NCBI GenBank assembly: GCA_947034885.2
Contig: OX344755.2
Location: 20,343,052-20,407,051, forward strand
Length of the DNA stretch: 64,000 nucleotides
DNA from: Thuidium tamariscinum
Taxonomy: Eukaryota > Streptophyta > Bryopsida > Hypnales > Thuidiaceae
Direction of reading: 5' to 3'
Shown here: one piece after another, positions 34,295 through 47,214 of the stretch
Layout: every line of letters begins with the position of its first letter
Numbering within the stretch: position 1 is the first letter of the stretch
Notes under the pieces: model-generated
What the model was told of the DNA's origin: nothing
The model's database searches: none
The model's input: only the letters and a program-made list of their open reading frames with translations
Position numbers and translations under genes: made by a program

Positions 34295-35051
34295 GGGTTG
34301 TTGCAAGAAACACTTGTCCTATTTGAATGTCCTCTAGGCTTTAGGTTTGATGGGTGATTTTTTGCTCATAACTTTTGCATAGTATCTCCATTTTATATTT
34401 AATTTGAAATGAAGGTATACATAGTAGTTGTTGACATTGTGTAGATTTTTGAAATTTTTAAAAATTAGCTTACTAATTTTGAACTACCCTAGATTAGATG
34501 TCTACCTTGACTATTTTGAAGAGTTAAATTAGCTTTATTTCCAACCTAATATTGCAAATTTGAAGGTAAAAATTAGGATACAAAGACTTCTACTATAGTT
34601 ATACAAGCTTGTAAGAATATTTTCTAAAATTAATATGTAGAAGTATCTACCTTCCACATATGCTCAAAGTATTCTTTTGAAGTATACTTGTAGAGAATAC
34701 AAAATATTTTTCTTGAAGATGAAAAATTGAAAATGGGCAAGAAGAATCACCTTCAAATTAGAAAAGATGGATTTTTTTTAGTTTATATTTTTGAATTTTT
34801 TTATCATTTTCTAAAAATCAAATTATAAAGTAGCTACTTTCTTGCATTTTTCAATATTGTTTGAGAGAGCATAACTCTTAGAGATAAATTTTTCCAAGTT
34901 AGAATTTTCACCTACTATTTAGAGTGTTTTCCAAATTATCCATATTTTATTTTATTAAAAAAATAATAATTCCAAAAGTCACAGTACTATAGTAGTAGTT
35001 AGGCCATTTTGAGAAAAGAACACAGTTACTAAGTATTTTTTGCAACAACCC
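34295..35051 (+). mobile_element. T1a element, complete (757 bp)
   Basis: Left end GGGTTGTTGCAAGAAACAC, right end AGTATTTTTTGCAACAACCC. Target duplication ATTA at 34291-34294 and 35052-35055. The D' copy near 15860 is unoccupied (TAAATTAATATTATTGG). Confidence 0.92.
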
Positions 35052-35082
35052 ATTAATATTGTTTGATCACTTTGATGTGGTA

Positions 35083-35824
35083 GGATCATTGCAAGAAATA
35101 CTTTTTGTTTTTACCTCAAAAATATAGTTTTTTGGTATAGGAATAGCAGTCGTGTGCAATCCTGCTAGTATTATGCATTTCCACTACAATAATTGCACCT
35201 ATCAATGTTAGTTGTTGATTTCAAGCACCTGTAAATTTGGGCCGTTGATTCAGTATTATTTAGTACTACAAAGTGCTACAAAATACTATTGAGGCCATTG
35301 GGAGCAAAAAATAGCAAAAAAGAGGTTTGTAAACCTCGTCATTTTTAGAAATTAAAAAAAAATTCATTTTTCTAAACAAAATTGTTCTCACATTGCAATA
35401 AAAAGTTCCTCTAGGAATTTTTTGCCCTCTTTATAGTCTTTGTGCAACGAAAGGTCACTTTGACCCCATGTGCACAATAGACATGTTATTATTTTCATGA
35501 AAACTCATTGCCAATCCTTAAAATTTTAGTAGACCTCCAATTTGTCTAATTTGTGGCTTCAAATTCATATTTTGAGTCAAAAATAGGACTAAAAACCTCC
35601 AAAATGGCCAAGGTAGACAACCAATCGGGGGCAATTTAAAAATAATTAACTAATTAACTAATTTCTTAAAAATTGAAAAAATTACTGAATATCTAAAACT
35701 TTTGTATGCACCTTCATTCCAAATTTCAAGCCTATAGGATAAAAGATGCAAAAGTTATGAACAAAAAACTACCTGTTGGAGGTCAAGGGGATAAAAAAAA
35801 GACAAGTGTTTTTGGCAATCACTC
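35083..35824 (-). mobile_element. T1c element, complete (742 bp)
   Basis: Left end GGATCATTGCAAGAAATAC, right end AGTGTTTTTGGCAATCACTC. Target duplication GGTA at 35079-35082 and 35825-35828. The D' copy near 15880 reads straight through (GATGTAGTAGTCAC). Confidence 0.9.
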
Positions 35825-35992
35825 GGTAGTTGCTCAACTATGTTAGATTGTTGATATGGCAACGTTTACAACATTCCCAGAATATTCTCAATATTTAGGA
35901 AGTTGGAGTCTTCCAAAGGCTTAAATCTCCCCTAATGCAAAGGGTGGTTTGCAAATTTAGAAATTATTTTCATACTTTTCATATAGTGTCCT
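35825..35992 (+). repeat. Segment D', part 2
   Basis: Colinear with 15880-16030: TTCCAAAGGCT, TTTAGAAATTATTTT, TATAGTGT. Short island between two T1 insertions. Confidence 0.75.
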
Positions 35993-36759
35993 GGGCAATT
36001 GCATGAAAGACTTGTACTATTTTCCGTCACATGTCTCATGCTGATCTGTTTTTTGCCCATAACTTTTTCATTTTCGCTCGAAATGACTCAAGATTTCTAG
36101 AGAAGGTATTCATGACTATAATACATATTACATAATTTTTTCATAATTTTCAAAAATAGTTTAATATAAAAATAGTACTAGTGATTGAATGTCACATATG
36201 ACAATTTGGAGGGTTTTAGTACTAAGGATCACCTTTTTTTTAATGATTTTGAGATGAAATTTGGATGAGATGGTCTTCTAGTAGAATTATAGCTTTCTAC
36301 AAAAGGATTTTTAAAAATAGTTGATTTTATGTGGTGTGGAAGTCTACAAAGTGAGCTTCTTTTTGCTTGAATTTTGAAACATATAAAATGTTATTTTGGT
36401 GAATTTTTTGGTGAATGACCATCTCTATAAAGTTGTTGCAAATTTCGACTTTTGATTTTTTTATTTAATTATTTTTACTATTTTCTCCTAATTAAAACAT
36501 GAAGGTATCACTACAAAAAAACCCTGTCCTAAATGATTGCGCGAAGTGACTGCAAAATGACTAGATGTCCGGAACAACTAAAGAATGACTGCAAATTCTG
36601 TAATTGCACTAAGGTTGCACTGTTTAAGTGTTTAAGTCATTTTTCAGTCATTTTGAACGACTTGCGGATGAAGCAATGATGAAGTGTGACATTTACTGCA
36701 ACTATTCATTCAATATGACATTGACAATATTAAAGGGAAGTGGGAGGCATCCAATAGGG

Positions 36760-37560
36760 GTATTGAAGTCATTAACAGTGACTGCACATGACTATTGTGT
36801 GACTCCAAAATGACTTAAATGTTTTTTTTTAGCCAAATCAAGATTTTTGTAAAAAAAATGAATAGGACAATTTGCTGACGTGGACTTTAGTCATTTTTGT
36901 ATGACTACAATGTGACTGTACATCACTATTGTGTGACTACAAAATGACTTAAATGTTTTTTTAAGCCAAATCAAGATTTTTTTGTAGAAAAAATGGATAG
37001 GACAATTTGCTGACGTGGACTTTAGTCTTTTTTTATGACTACAACCCCACTGTCTATGACTGTAGTGTGACTCCAAAATGACTTAAATGTTTTTTTAAAC
37101 CAAATCAAGATTTTTTTTGTAGAAAAAATGGAAAGGACAATTTGTTGACGTGGACTTTAGTCTTTTTTTATGACTACAACGCCACTGTCTATGACTATAG
37201 TGTGACTCCAAAATGACTTCAATGTTTTTTTAAACCAAATCAAGATTTTTTTGTAGAAAAAATGGATAGGACAATTTGTTGACATGGACTTTAGTCTTTT
37301 GTTATGACTACAACGCCACTGTCTATGACTATAGTGTGACTCCAAAATGACTTCAATGTTTTTTAAACCAAATCAAGATTTTTTTGTAGAAAAAATGGAT
37401 AGGACAATTTGTTGACGTGGACTTTAGTCTTTTTTTATGACTACAACGCCACTGTCTATGACTATTGTGTGACTCCAAAATGACTTCAATGTTTTTTTAA
37501 GCCAAATCAAGATTTTTTTGTAGAAAAAGAAAATAGGACAATTTGTTGAAAAAAGTGTTT
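36760..37560 (+). repeat. 134-bp tandem array inside the CACTA element, about 5.5 units
   Basis: The anchor GACGTGGACTTTAGTC recurs at 36877, 37012, 37147, 37281 and 37414, spacing 133-135. Each unit also carries TGACTACAA, TGTGACTCCAAAATGACTT and CCAAATCAAGATTTTT. The array multiplies the subterminal TGACT motifs on the left side. Confidence 0.93.
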
Positions 37561-39864
37561 AATGCTAAAATGCTTTAAAAAAATGCACTATGTTTCTTGC
37601 AAGGGCCCTTTAGAATCTTCCAACACTCACACTCTAATATCCTTCTTAAGCAAATAAGTTATCTTCTTGGGTACATAACTCCTATAGTATATGGCCCTAA
37701 TTACAATCACTTATAAACAAATGCACTTTAGTCCAATCTCAAGGGATGTAATTTGTTTAAATGTAGAAAATTCTTATATCATTTTTAACAAGAAATTCAT
37801 AAATGTAATTACATACATGAAATTAATATTCTTTGAGGACTATTAAAGTATTTAAAAACTAGTTATATGAGTTTTTCTAATATATGTATCATAGAATAAG
37901 GTATCCAATATTTTAGTTTTTTTTTAAAATTTAATATTAACTAGGTGGGATTTCTTGTAGTCAAATTTTTAAAATTATTCTTAGGTGTTTCAATTCTTCA
38001 TATACATTGAATTTTTATTGATAAGTACATTCTCCAAAATTTTCTACATTTAATTTTTTATAATTTGGTCTTTCTTAAACTTGGTCTTTATAAATTCAAT
38101 ATAATTTTACAAAAGCAGTTGTTTTAATACCAATGACTTTTGTACACATACACACTATTTTATATATATATATATAAATACAAGAGTTGCATACCTAAGG
38201 TTATTTTTTATTCTTTCTAATTTTTTATTCTTGATTTTTTCCTTAAGTAGATAACTCTTAGGAGATTTTGTATATTATATGCAATAAAGTAAGTTTTTAA
38301 TCCTATATTAATTTTTTAATAAACTCATTAGGAAAAATTTCAACCCTAAAAGAGGCTATTAAGAATTCATTTTGAGCACCTCCATGGTGCAATTCCAAAA
38401 GAAAAAATGAAAAAATTGAGAAAGAAATTAAAATATTTTTAAAAATATTTATCAATAATCAATCTCATGTAGTGTTGACATGGGACTAGTAATACCATGT
38501 TAGATTTGAAATTTCAAAAAATTAAGAAAATATATATGTATATATATGTGTACGTATATATATGTATGTATATATGTAAAAATATGTATATATAGATTTG
38601 CACCATTGGGGTGCAAAACTTGCAGCTTCTTTTAGAACCAGAATTATTCCTAATGGTAAATTCAACTTATAATTTTCAACTTTGATTGATAATAATCTTA
38701 GATTTCTATTGTTGAAAACTTTCACCTCAAATAATATATAATATGACTTTCAAGAAGATTGAGAAATGAAGGGAAATGACTCATATTGACATGTAGTCCA
38801 ACTCAAATATTTATTGAAAATACATTTTGTTGACCATTGCATCAATATTCAAGAAGTAGAGGGTCTAAAGTCTTTATTACATGTGGTTTGCTAACAATAT
38901 AAATACATGGAGTGCTTCCCCTAGGTTTATCTTATTCAGTTCTTCTTAAAGATCTTCTTCTAGAATACAAGACTTCTTCTGTTTTATAATTTTATTGTGA
39001 AATGATGCATTGTTGGTGGTCTTTTTCTTTATTCGTGTATAATATTTTTTTTCTTTAGGGTCCATTTCTATGATTTATTTAAATTCCTATCAATATGCCA
39101 CCAATACTTCTAGAAATGTGTGCCATTGTCATTGCACTAGTTTTGAACACTTCGTATAATTTACATTTGAAATATAAAAAATATCAATAAATATACACTA
39201 AGGTCTTTAGAAAGGACCCAATAGTAATTATTAAGTCACATTTTTTCACTCTGGTTCTACTACAAAATGACTTCGTGTGACTGCGAAACAACTATTCAAA
39301 AGTCTAGTACTCTTTCTTTGTCAATTCTTTTCAAACCTTTTAGCAAACTTGTCTATAATTTTTGAATTAAGGCTCAAAATCCAAAACGAATTTTTGGAGG
39401 TGAAAATGACAATGATCTTCTAACTTTCATCAGTTCAAAGTTTTAAAAAAAAATTTCATATACTATGCCTCAATGAGGTTCAAAACATTATTTGTAATGC
39501 AATTCCTGCGTTTTACATATCCCACAAGCTTTGTCTTGCCAACTACTATCCTACTTCTATAAAAGGCTTGACATTTCTTCTATTCATACTCACACACTAA
39601 AATACATGGAATAATGCATGGTATATGGTGTATGGTGTATTCTATATGGTGTATGGCATATGGTGTATTGTATTGTATGAATTGTGTATGGTGTATTGTA
39701 TGTTGTATATTGTGCAATGCAAAATTATTGTGTATGGTTTATTGTTGCAAAATTATGAATGTATTCATATATGACTGTGGAGTGACTACTTCCCATATAA
39801 TTATTAATATATTTTTTTTGTACACATTGCCACCAAAAAAAATTGCATTTAACATCTGTATAGT

Positions 39865-40170
39865 GACCTGCAAAATGACTAAATAATGACTTCACAATGA
39901 CTTCATAGTGACTCTAACATCAACAACTTACGGATTATTCATAATACCAAAATGACTACATAATGACTTCATAGTGACTTCACAGTGACTCTGACGTGGA
40001 TGTCCATGTCATCAATACTCAAACTACATTACAACTGCAAAATGACTAAATAATGACTTCATAGTGACTTCCACATGACTCTGACGTGGATGTCCACGTC
40101 AACAGTACTCGAACTTGCAAATGACTCCATAGTGACTGCAAAGTGACTCTGAAATTTGCTGACGTCATGC
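39865..40170 (+). repeat. Right subterminal repeats of the CACTA element
   Basis: Repeats of AAAATGACTAAATAATGACT, CATAGTGACTTC and GACTCTGACGTGGATGTCCA, twice to three times, with the same TGACT core as the left array. Confidence 0.85.
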
Positions 40171-40650
40171 TACTTCTCCAAAATTTTGGAGTGGAATGGG
40201 CAACTGCCCACAATTTTTGAACAATTGCCCGAAAATCACAAGTGCCACGTAGACCTTGTCATTCCTTTTTTATCCAAGTGTGTGATAATACAGTAGCAGT
40301 CACTACAGGTCGTGACTTGTCTACAATGACTTCTAGGGACCAAGTCGCAGTGCAGTCGTTTTTCGCCTAAATGACTGCCATGTAGTCATTTATCGCAGTC
40401 ATTTAAACCCTGCTTTTTTTGTAGTGTATGTATTTTCTTGAGGTTTGGCACTTTTCAAGTTCTCCTACTTAGAAAATTTTCCTATATAATTCCTTCTGTG
40501 AGTTCCTTTGTCTCAAAGATGTTTACGTAAGTTGTATTCTAAAAAAAATTTAAAAATTAATTTTCTAATTTAATAGTACTCCAGAAAAAATCAAGAGTAC
40601 TATTGCAAAACGCAACAAATAGTATAGGTCTTTCGTGCAATCACCCTCCT

Positions 40651-41107
40651 ATGATCAAAATTTACATTTGATACTTCACTTAATGAAAAAAAGCTCAATT
40701 GCAACAAAGTAATTTAGTAGTACTTTTCTACACTCTATATAGAGTAGTATTGGATTCTAAGGCTTGATATATGCTTAATTTAGAAATTTGTTGTCCAAAA
40801 GGTAACAAAGATTAAAAAATTAGTTGAACAGTAAGTATAACATATTCACATCAATTCTTAGAGTAAAAAATCTCTCCAAAAATTATTTACTTATCTTGTG
40901 AAATAGATTGTTAAATTTTTTATTTTAACAAAACATTCAGAATCTAATAAAAATATATGTTGATTTTACTATAGATATGTACTACAGTTTTATAGCATGC
41001 ATTGTAAAACATCATGATTTCACTATAGAGGATTGTTCAATTTTGGTTGGTGTACAAATACATCAACATTAAAAATGTTTTTCTTGAAATAACTAAGAAA
41101 AAATTTG

Positions 41108-41142
<35 letters not shown>

Positions 41143-41290
41143 TTTATTTTAGTTTTCTTGAAATAATAATTCTCTTTAATGAAAATCCTATGGCTCACAA
41201 ACAATTGACTTTGACTAGTAGGATTCTATATGAGCGACATTTTTCCAATTTAGGCTAATTTTCCAGGTGTGCAACACTTATATTATATGC
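40651..41290 (+). repeat. Segment D', part 3
   Basis: Colinear with 16031-16640: CTCAATTGC, TTTAGTAGTACTTT, TTTAGAAATTTGTTGTCC, GTAGGATTCTATATGAG. Contains an (AT)14 run at 41113-41139 absent from the other copy. Confidence 0.75.
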
Positions 41291-42934
41291 AAGGATCATC
41301 AACATTAAAACAACTTAAAAGATGACTTTTGTTAAAATTATATTAAATTAAAAAGACTAAAAATTTAGGTGAAGGCCAAATTAAAAGAAAATTATATGTA
41401 GAAAATGTTGCATTGCATGCATTTTAGAAAAAAAAACTCAAAATATATATAAAGAATTGAATGTTCACCTATACATAGTTTTTAAAATTCTATACAAGAA
41501 GTCTTCTCCAATTAAAATAATTTTTTATTTAAAAAAACAAAATTTGGGCAACTTAGCCTATAATACATGTATTAAAAAAATTTCATACAATTACGTTTTT
41601 AATGCTATTATTTTTATATTTACAAATATGTTTCTTACATTGAAAAGTAAAATGTTAAAGAGATCATGGAGAGAGTCTAGAGACTAAAAAAATTATTAAT
41701 TAATCTATTGTAATCAAAGGGCCAACAATTTTTTTAAATAATTGGATGGGAATGCATAGTTATTGTAGTTTATAATCAACCCTAGTAGGCTAGAAAGTTT
41801 TGGAGTAAACAGTCAAGTAAACCTTGTTGAAAATAGGCTAGAAAATTATTAATTTTCTCTTATTCTTCTAATAACTCTAATGCAATGAATTTCAATCATT
41901 TTGTTGCAAGCTTTGGTGCAAAGAATTTTAATCAACTCACGTGCAATCAACTTTGATCATTTCCTCTTTTTAATTGTGATTGGCTTTATAATGCAACTTT
42001 GAATCATCAATTCTATTTAGCCAATTTTGATCAACTCCAATTTCATCATTCTCTATTTTGATTAGCTTTTGTCAACATTCTTTGATAAGCTATTGAATTT
42101 AAATTGTGATCAATTCATGTAATACAAGTTTAATCAATTCTAGACAATCATTCAACTACAAATTGTTGGGCACTCTACATTGTCTAGTTGACATGATTAA
42201 GGGCATGAAAATTTGTTTTTGTGAAACATTGAAACATTGAATCTAATTTGAGACAAGTATATTTTGAAAGTCAAGGATTTAGTTTTATACAAAGGGTTGT
42301 ATATTATAAATTTGTCATTGATTCATTGGTTATAAATTAACGTTACTATCTATTATTTGTAACAAATTGGGGTTTAATAATCCTTCCTTATTTTTTGTAA
42401 TAGCTACAATGTTAAATGTTTCCAAAGAAGAGGCACTATCCATTGATTCATGAAAGTTGTACACACACAAACATACACACACACACAAATATATCTATAA
42501 TCTAGGTTTGGATTTATCTAGATAAATGAATAAATTGTGTATATATCATACATAACTTAGTAGAATTAGTGTTGTAATAAATTATAATAGGGGTAGATTT
42601 AGACTTTCTTTTTTAATAATCTTTTTGAAGTGTCCAAAATTGAACTATCAAGTCTAGATGTTTTCTAAATTGCTCTTTTTATATAAATGATAATCATAAT
42701 TAGAATGATTGGTTTGTTCTTGTTCCAATTTTGAGCAGTGCTTACTGCTTAGCTTCTATGTGCTACTTCTATATTGATTTTTTAATCAATATGTAGTCTA
42801 CCACACTCCAAAGTTGTATTTAATGTGTACTTCTTTACCTGTCATTGTCATTGTCATTGTCATTGTCATTGTGTCAAAGAATTCTCTCAATGTTGTTATG
42901 AATATGGTATCACTTTCAACATGTACCTTTAGTC
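41291..42934. other. No gene seen; AT-rich, with a CATTGT microsatellite
   Basis: No coding or element ends recognised. 42838-42873 is a six-unit TCATTG/CATTGT repeat. Around 41880-42130 short ATCAA/TTGATCA motifs recur without fixed period. Confidence 0.5.
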
Positions 42935-43863
42935 CCTTAACTTTCTTGACTATGTTTACTCCAAAAGTAGTCAAAAACTATCATTTCTAGTACCAAATTA
43001 CCAATACTAATTTTTTTCTTAAATTTTTTTTTTGAGGTTTGTAATCAAAGGATCTTTTAGTAAATTGATTTGTGAACATGTTCAAAAAAATTCAGAGTTT
43101 TTAACTATATAGATTGCAAGATATTTGCATTTGAGTGCTCAAAAATCATATTTTTCAACTTGTAGAAAATAGGGCAGCTGTACTTCAAAAGGCAAAAATC
43201 ATATGAAAAATGATCCAAAATGTTTGTGCCTCTTTGGATTCATTTTTGAAGCTAAGTAGGGTACTTGCCTAAAAAATTTCAAATTGTTTAGAATTGTACA
43301 ACATATAGGAAAAAAATAGTAAGTAAAAAGAAGTAGCAAATGATTCAAAATACAAAACTATTAAGAATTTATTTATGACATTGAAAAATGCCAATGTAAA
43401 TGGTTTCAATGTTGTGATAAACAATCTACATCCTATGGTTTTATTTTTTTTGAAAAATATTGAAAATTGAATAAAATAAAGGATTTCAAAGTTTATTTTA
43501 GAATAGAAAATCCATAATTGCCCGCAAACAAAAAAAACCTCATAACTTTTGACTCATTGATCAAAATGATTTGATTCAAATCTTTCCATAGATATGTAAA
43601 TGAAAAAAACTAATTTCAAATTTTTGTTTATGAAAAAAGTAATTTTTTCAATTTGCCCAAACTACCCCATTACGAAGAAATGTAACATATTAGCCCGTAA
43701 CTTTTGATTCGTATTTCCAAATGTCTTGATTTTTAGTACACATCAAAGATATTCCTATCCAACCTTCTATTAAAATTTGGGCCTAAAATATAAAAATCTC
43801 CACTAACATGTACCTACCCAAAATTGCTATATTCCCAAATTTTGCACGTTGGTCCTTTAGGGG
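42935..43863 (-). mobile_element. Family B element (about 929 bp)
   Basis: Right end GGTCCTTTAGGGG followed by TTAA at 43864-43867. The left end is decayed (AGTCCCTTAACTTTCTTGAC). The body is inverted relative to 62730-63653 (GACTCATTGATC, AAATGTCTTGATTTTTAGT). Confidence 0.7.
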
Positions 43864-44150
43864 TTAAAAATGAATGTTGAAAATATGTAGATATAGAAAT
43901 ACCAAAATAAAATACTTTAGTTATATGAATGCAAAAAATTTGGGGTATATTAAGTATTTGAACTTTGCAAATTTATAGCATACTCATGTGCTCTACTTGT
44001 CTATATTGCTATCACAAGGTAATAAATAAAATAAAATAAAATATTGAAAATTTGAAATTTGACTCTCTTAAAATGTTTAAAATTCAATGTTATCATAGCA
44101 TAGGTCCAAATGCCATGTGCACCTATCACAAAGAGATATCCAAAAGAATT

Positions 44151-44879
44151 GAGTGATTGCAAGAAACACTTGTCCTATTTTGTGTCACATGTTGCATTCT
44201 GATTTGTTTTCTAGCCATAACTTTTGTGTTTTAGCTCCTATTGACTCAAGATTTGTAGGGAAGGTACTCATAATCATCATAAACCTTCCATAATTTTTTC
44301 ATAATTTTCAAAAACACTTTACTATCCAAAAATAGACCCCAATTGGATGTCACACTTGGTAGTTTAGGGTTTTTTAATACTTCAATCTTGAGCTATACCT
44401 TTTTTTGATGATTTTAACATGAAATTTGGATGAAATGGTCTTCTAATAGACTTCTAGCTTTTCAGGGAAGGATTTTCTTAAAAAGTTAATTTTGTGAGTT
44501 GTGGAGGTCTACAAAGTGAGCTCCCTTCTGCTTGTATTTTGAAACATAAAAAATATTATTTTGGTGGGTTTTCTTGTGAATGACCATCTCCATAAAGTTT
44601 TTGCAAATGTCCACTTTTTATTTTTTGAAAACATATATTTTTACTATTTTTCCCTAATTAAAACATGAAAATATGTATTTTCTAGAGGTTTGGCACTTTT
44701 CAAGTTCTCCTACTTAGAGAATTTTTCTATCCATTTTTTTCGGTGAAAACCTTCATCTTAGAGGTATATACACTATTCATATTTTTTTTTAAATTTAAAA
44801 TTAATTTTCTAATTTTAAAGTAGTCCCGAAAAAATCAGCCAAACGCATCAAATAGGACAGGTGTTTCTTGCAATCTCCC
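44151..44879 (-). mobile_element. T1b element, complete (729 bp)
   Basis: Ends GAGTGATTGCAAGAAACAC and GTGTTTCTTGCAATCTCCC. Target duplication AATT at 44147-44150 and 44880-44883. Confidence 0.92.
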
Positions 44880-44883
44880 AATT

Positions 44884-45693
44884 ACATTCACATATGAAAA
44901 GAAAAAACAATTCAAAATTAGAAGTGTCAAAAAATTTGAAACTTAATTGTAAAAGGCCAAAAACTCAGAAATCCAAATTGATTTGGAGAGTTGTTCAAAT
45001 TCTAATATTCAATTAATTTAGCTCCAATGCACTGAATTAGTAGCATAAATATACAGTGATCCAAAAGATTTTGTCATATTCAATAAAAATTTAATTAAAC
45101 AGAACAAAACAAAAAAATGTCATTTAAGATATAAAATTCATCCTTATTCCTTTCTTATTTACTTTCACAACTTCTAATTGCCATTAATCAATGTATTGAA
45201 AATAATTTTGTTTGTTGATATCACCTCAAAGTATACTGTCCAAGATGATGTCCTACATTAAGGGATGAGAATAGGTACCTCCATTGAATTTTGAAGTATT
45301 GTCTATGAGCCATTTTTTTCAATCAATTGAACTGAAGAAATATCTTGATGTAAAGTTTTCTTGAATCTTTTGACTATTCTACAAGAAAGAAATTAAAATT
45401 CATTGAAAACCTTCCAGGAAACACTTTGGAAAAAAAAAAGATAGGATATATGATAATATGAACCTTGAGGGATAAGTTTGGTTTGAAAGCTCGAAGAATA
45501 AGTCCCATGAAAACTTTTCAACCACTTTTTGAAAGAAATTATGAAGTTAGGATACAAACTAAAAGAAAGTGATTTCATTTAATGTCCTATGATTAATATA
45601 CACTTTCAACAATTCAATAACAGAAGAGAATCAAAATTCAATTGCCATACATTGAGTAATTTGGTGATACTTTACTACTCTCTATATAGAGTA
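44884..45693 (+). repeat. Segment D, left part, upstream of gene module 5
   Basis: Colinear with 28331-28835 and 23130-23540 (AGGGATAAGTTTGGTTTGAA, TGACTATTCTACAAGAA). Interrupted by E at 45694; continues at 45979. Confidence 0.7.
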
Positions 45694-45978
45694 ATGGGGA
45701 ATTTTGTTAAAATGGCGGTATTCCACATGCCATTTTCACACCTTGACATCTAGGACAAGTATACATTGCTAATATCTAGGACACTTTTAGATTTCTGAAA
45801 TCTATGACAAGCATAGATATTAGACCAAACAATCTAAAAAATCTAGGATTGGTATAGATTTCCAAAATCTAGTACAGGTGTAGATCCTAGGATAGAAAAA
45901 ACGGTTCAGACCGCGCAATCTAAACTGCTCAAAAGCGCCAATTTAACGAAATGGCGCCATTTTAACGAAATTTCCCAT
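45694..45978 (+). mobile_element. Family E element, complete (285 bp)
   Basis: Starts ATGGGGAATTTTGTTAAAAT and ends TTTAACGAAATTTCCCAT. Target duplication AGTA at 45690-45693 and 45979-45982. Unoccupied counterparts TATATAGAGTAGTATTGG (40737) and AGAGTAGTGTTGATTTC confirm the limits. Confidence 0.92.
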
Positions 45979-46544
45979 AGTAGTGTTAAATTTCAAGACT
46001 TGCATGATTTAAAGTTAAACTAAAAACTTTTTGTATATAAAATAACAAAAAATGAAACTTTAATAGAGGAATGAGCATTACATTTGTATTTCCATGAATT
46101 TTTAAGTTATAAAAATTTCTGCAAAATTTTTGTACAAAATTGAATAAATTGTTTTCTAAGATTTTTATTTTGTGAAAAAATTTAAAAACATATTTAATTT
46201 TGATAACATATTTCCAGTTCATTCTTTGTCCAATTGGACAAGAAATGAACAGTAACTTGTCTAATGTGACAACCCTGCTCCCAAGTCACCAAGTGCTTTG
46301 GGTGACTTAGGTACATCACAACTCACAAGAAGAAAAAAAATTTATGAATTGTGCATGGATATAAAGGAAGAATACTTTGAACTTGTATGTGAGATGGATA
46401 TTTTCTTTATCTTTAAAAGAATCTTTGATACTTTGGTATTTTGAATAGCCTTTCAAAATTTTGAACATGATCTCAAATCTAGTATTTTCTTTTAATTTAC
46501 TCTCAGAAATTCCTTCAAGGAGATGGCTAGCTAGAAAGACATGA
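45979..46544 (+). repeat. Segment D, right part
   Basis: Shares GGTACATCACAA, GGATATAAAGGAAGAATACT and AACATGATCTCAA with 30670-30815; leads directly into module 5. Unlike 30847-31423 there is no element F here. Confidence 0.7.
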
Positions 46545-47206
46545 TCCTACTTTTAGTTTGTTATAGCGTATGATAGCTTGTTGTACCCGTACGTATGCAT
46601 ACTCCATTCCTGATTCCATTACAGGGAAGTTTTCCAGCCGCAACTCGATCCTTCCCGACTAGTCTCCTTGAATCGTTTCAACACTTCCTTCCTGTCAATG
46701 GACTTGCACCAATTTGCCATGTCCAACCATGTGAAGGACTGAAGGATTAATTGTATCCACTGGAAACGTTTCAGTTGGACTGGGTTGCGAACGTCCGGTC
46801 TCCGGCCGAAACCTTCCTCTCTTCGAAACGACTGTGCCTGACACCGTAATCCATCCTTATTCACCGCCACCAGCCCATTGATCACATGGGAAGCTCGGCT
46901 TACTGCAATTAATGACCTGGCCCGACCGGTAAGTGCGTCGCTGGCCCGAGGACTTAATCGTGTATATCCTCCTGTATCGGTCGGAACGATCGAGATCGAT
47001 GCAAATTCTCGAGAGGTCTGGTCAACTTGAAACAGATGACTGGGGATGCATGCATCGATCACTTCATAAACACATGCGCTTCCGCAAAAACCTCATCACC
47101 GCAGAACTTATCTACACAATCGAGCGAGTGACTGCCACGAGCTGCCCATTGGGACCGGGAGAAGTTCCGTGTGTTCTAGCCCGCGTGCCCCGTCCGATGC
47201 TGCGAG

Positions 47207-47214
47207 TATATAAA
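47207..47214 (+). promoter_or_regulatory. TATA box of gene copy 5 (class II promoter)
   Basis: TATATAAA before GGGCAACGCCCTC. Upstream lie TGCATGCATCGATCAC and the long class II block. A probable leader intron runs from GTGAGG (47326) to CCAGCAG (47782), its borders conserved in most copies, bringing the start codon near the cap site. Confidence 0.75.

Larger units (their letters stand above)
36509..40426 (+). mobile_element. Non-autonomous CACTA (En/Spm-type) element (3918 bp)
   Basis: Ends CACTACAAAAAAA and TTTTTTTGTAGTG, with imperfect inverted similarity further in (AAATGAYTGCG). 3-bp target duplication TAT at 36506-36508 and 40427-40429, as typical for CACTA elements. Both subterminal regions are dense in TGACT-containing motifs such as GACTNCAAAATGACT, the kind of repeated sites that CACTA transposases bind. 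The interior (37610-39240) is AT-rich; no transposase frame is recognised. Confidence 0.92.
35993..40646 (-). mobile_element. T1b element split by a CACTA element
   Basis: Left end GGGCAATTGCATGAAAGAC, right end GTCTTTCGTGCAATCACCC. Target duplication TCCT at 35989-35992 and 40647-40650. Without the 3.9-kb insert its own length is about 733 bp, as for other T1b copies. The D' copy at 16030 shows the unoccupied site (TATAGTGTTCTATGACC). Confidence 0.93.

Noticed and set aside
36760-37560. Regularly spaced repeats resembling a CRISPR array
   Set aside because: Whole 134-bp units are repeated without unique spacers, in a plant CACTA element.
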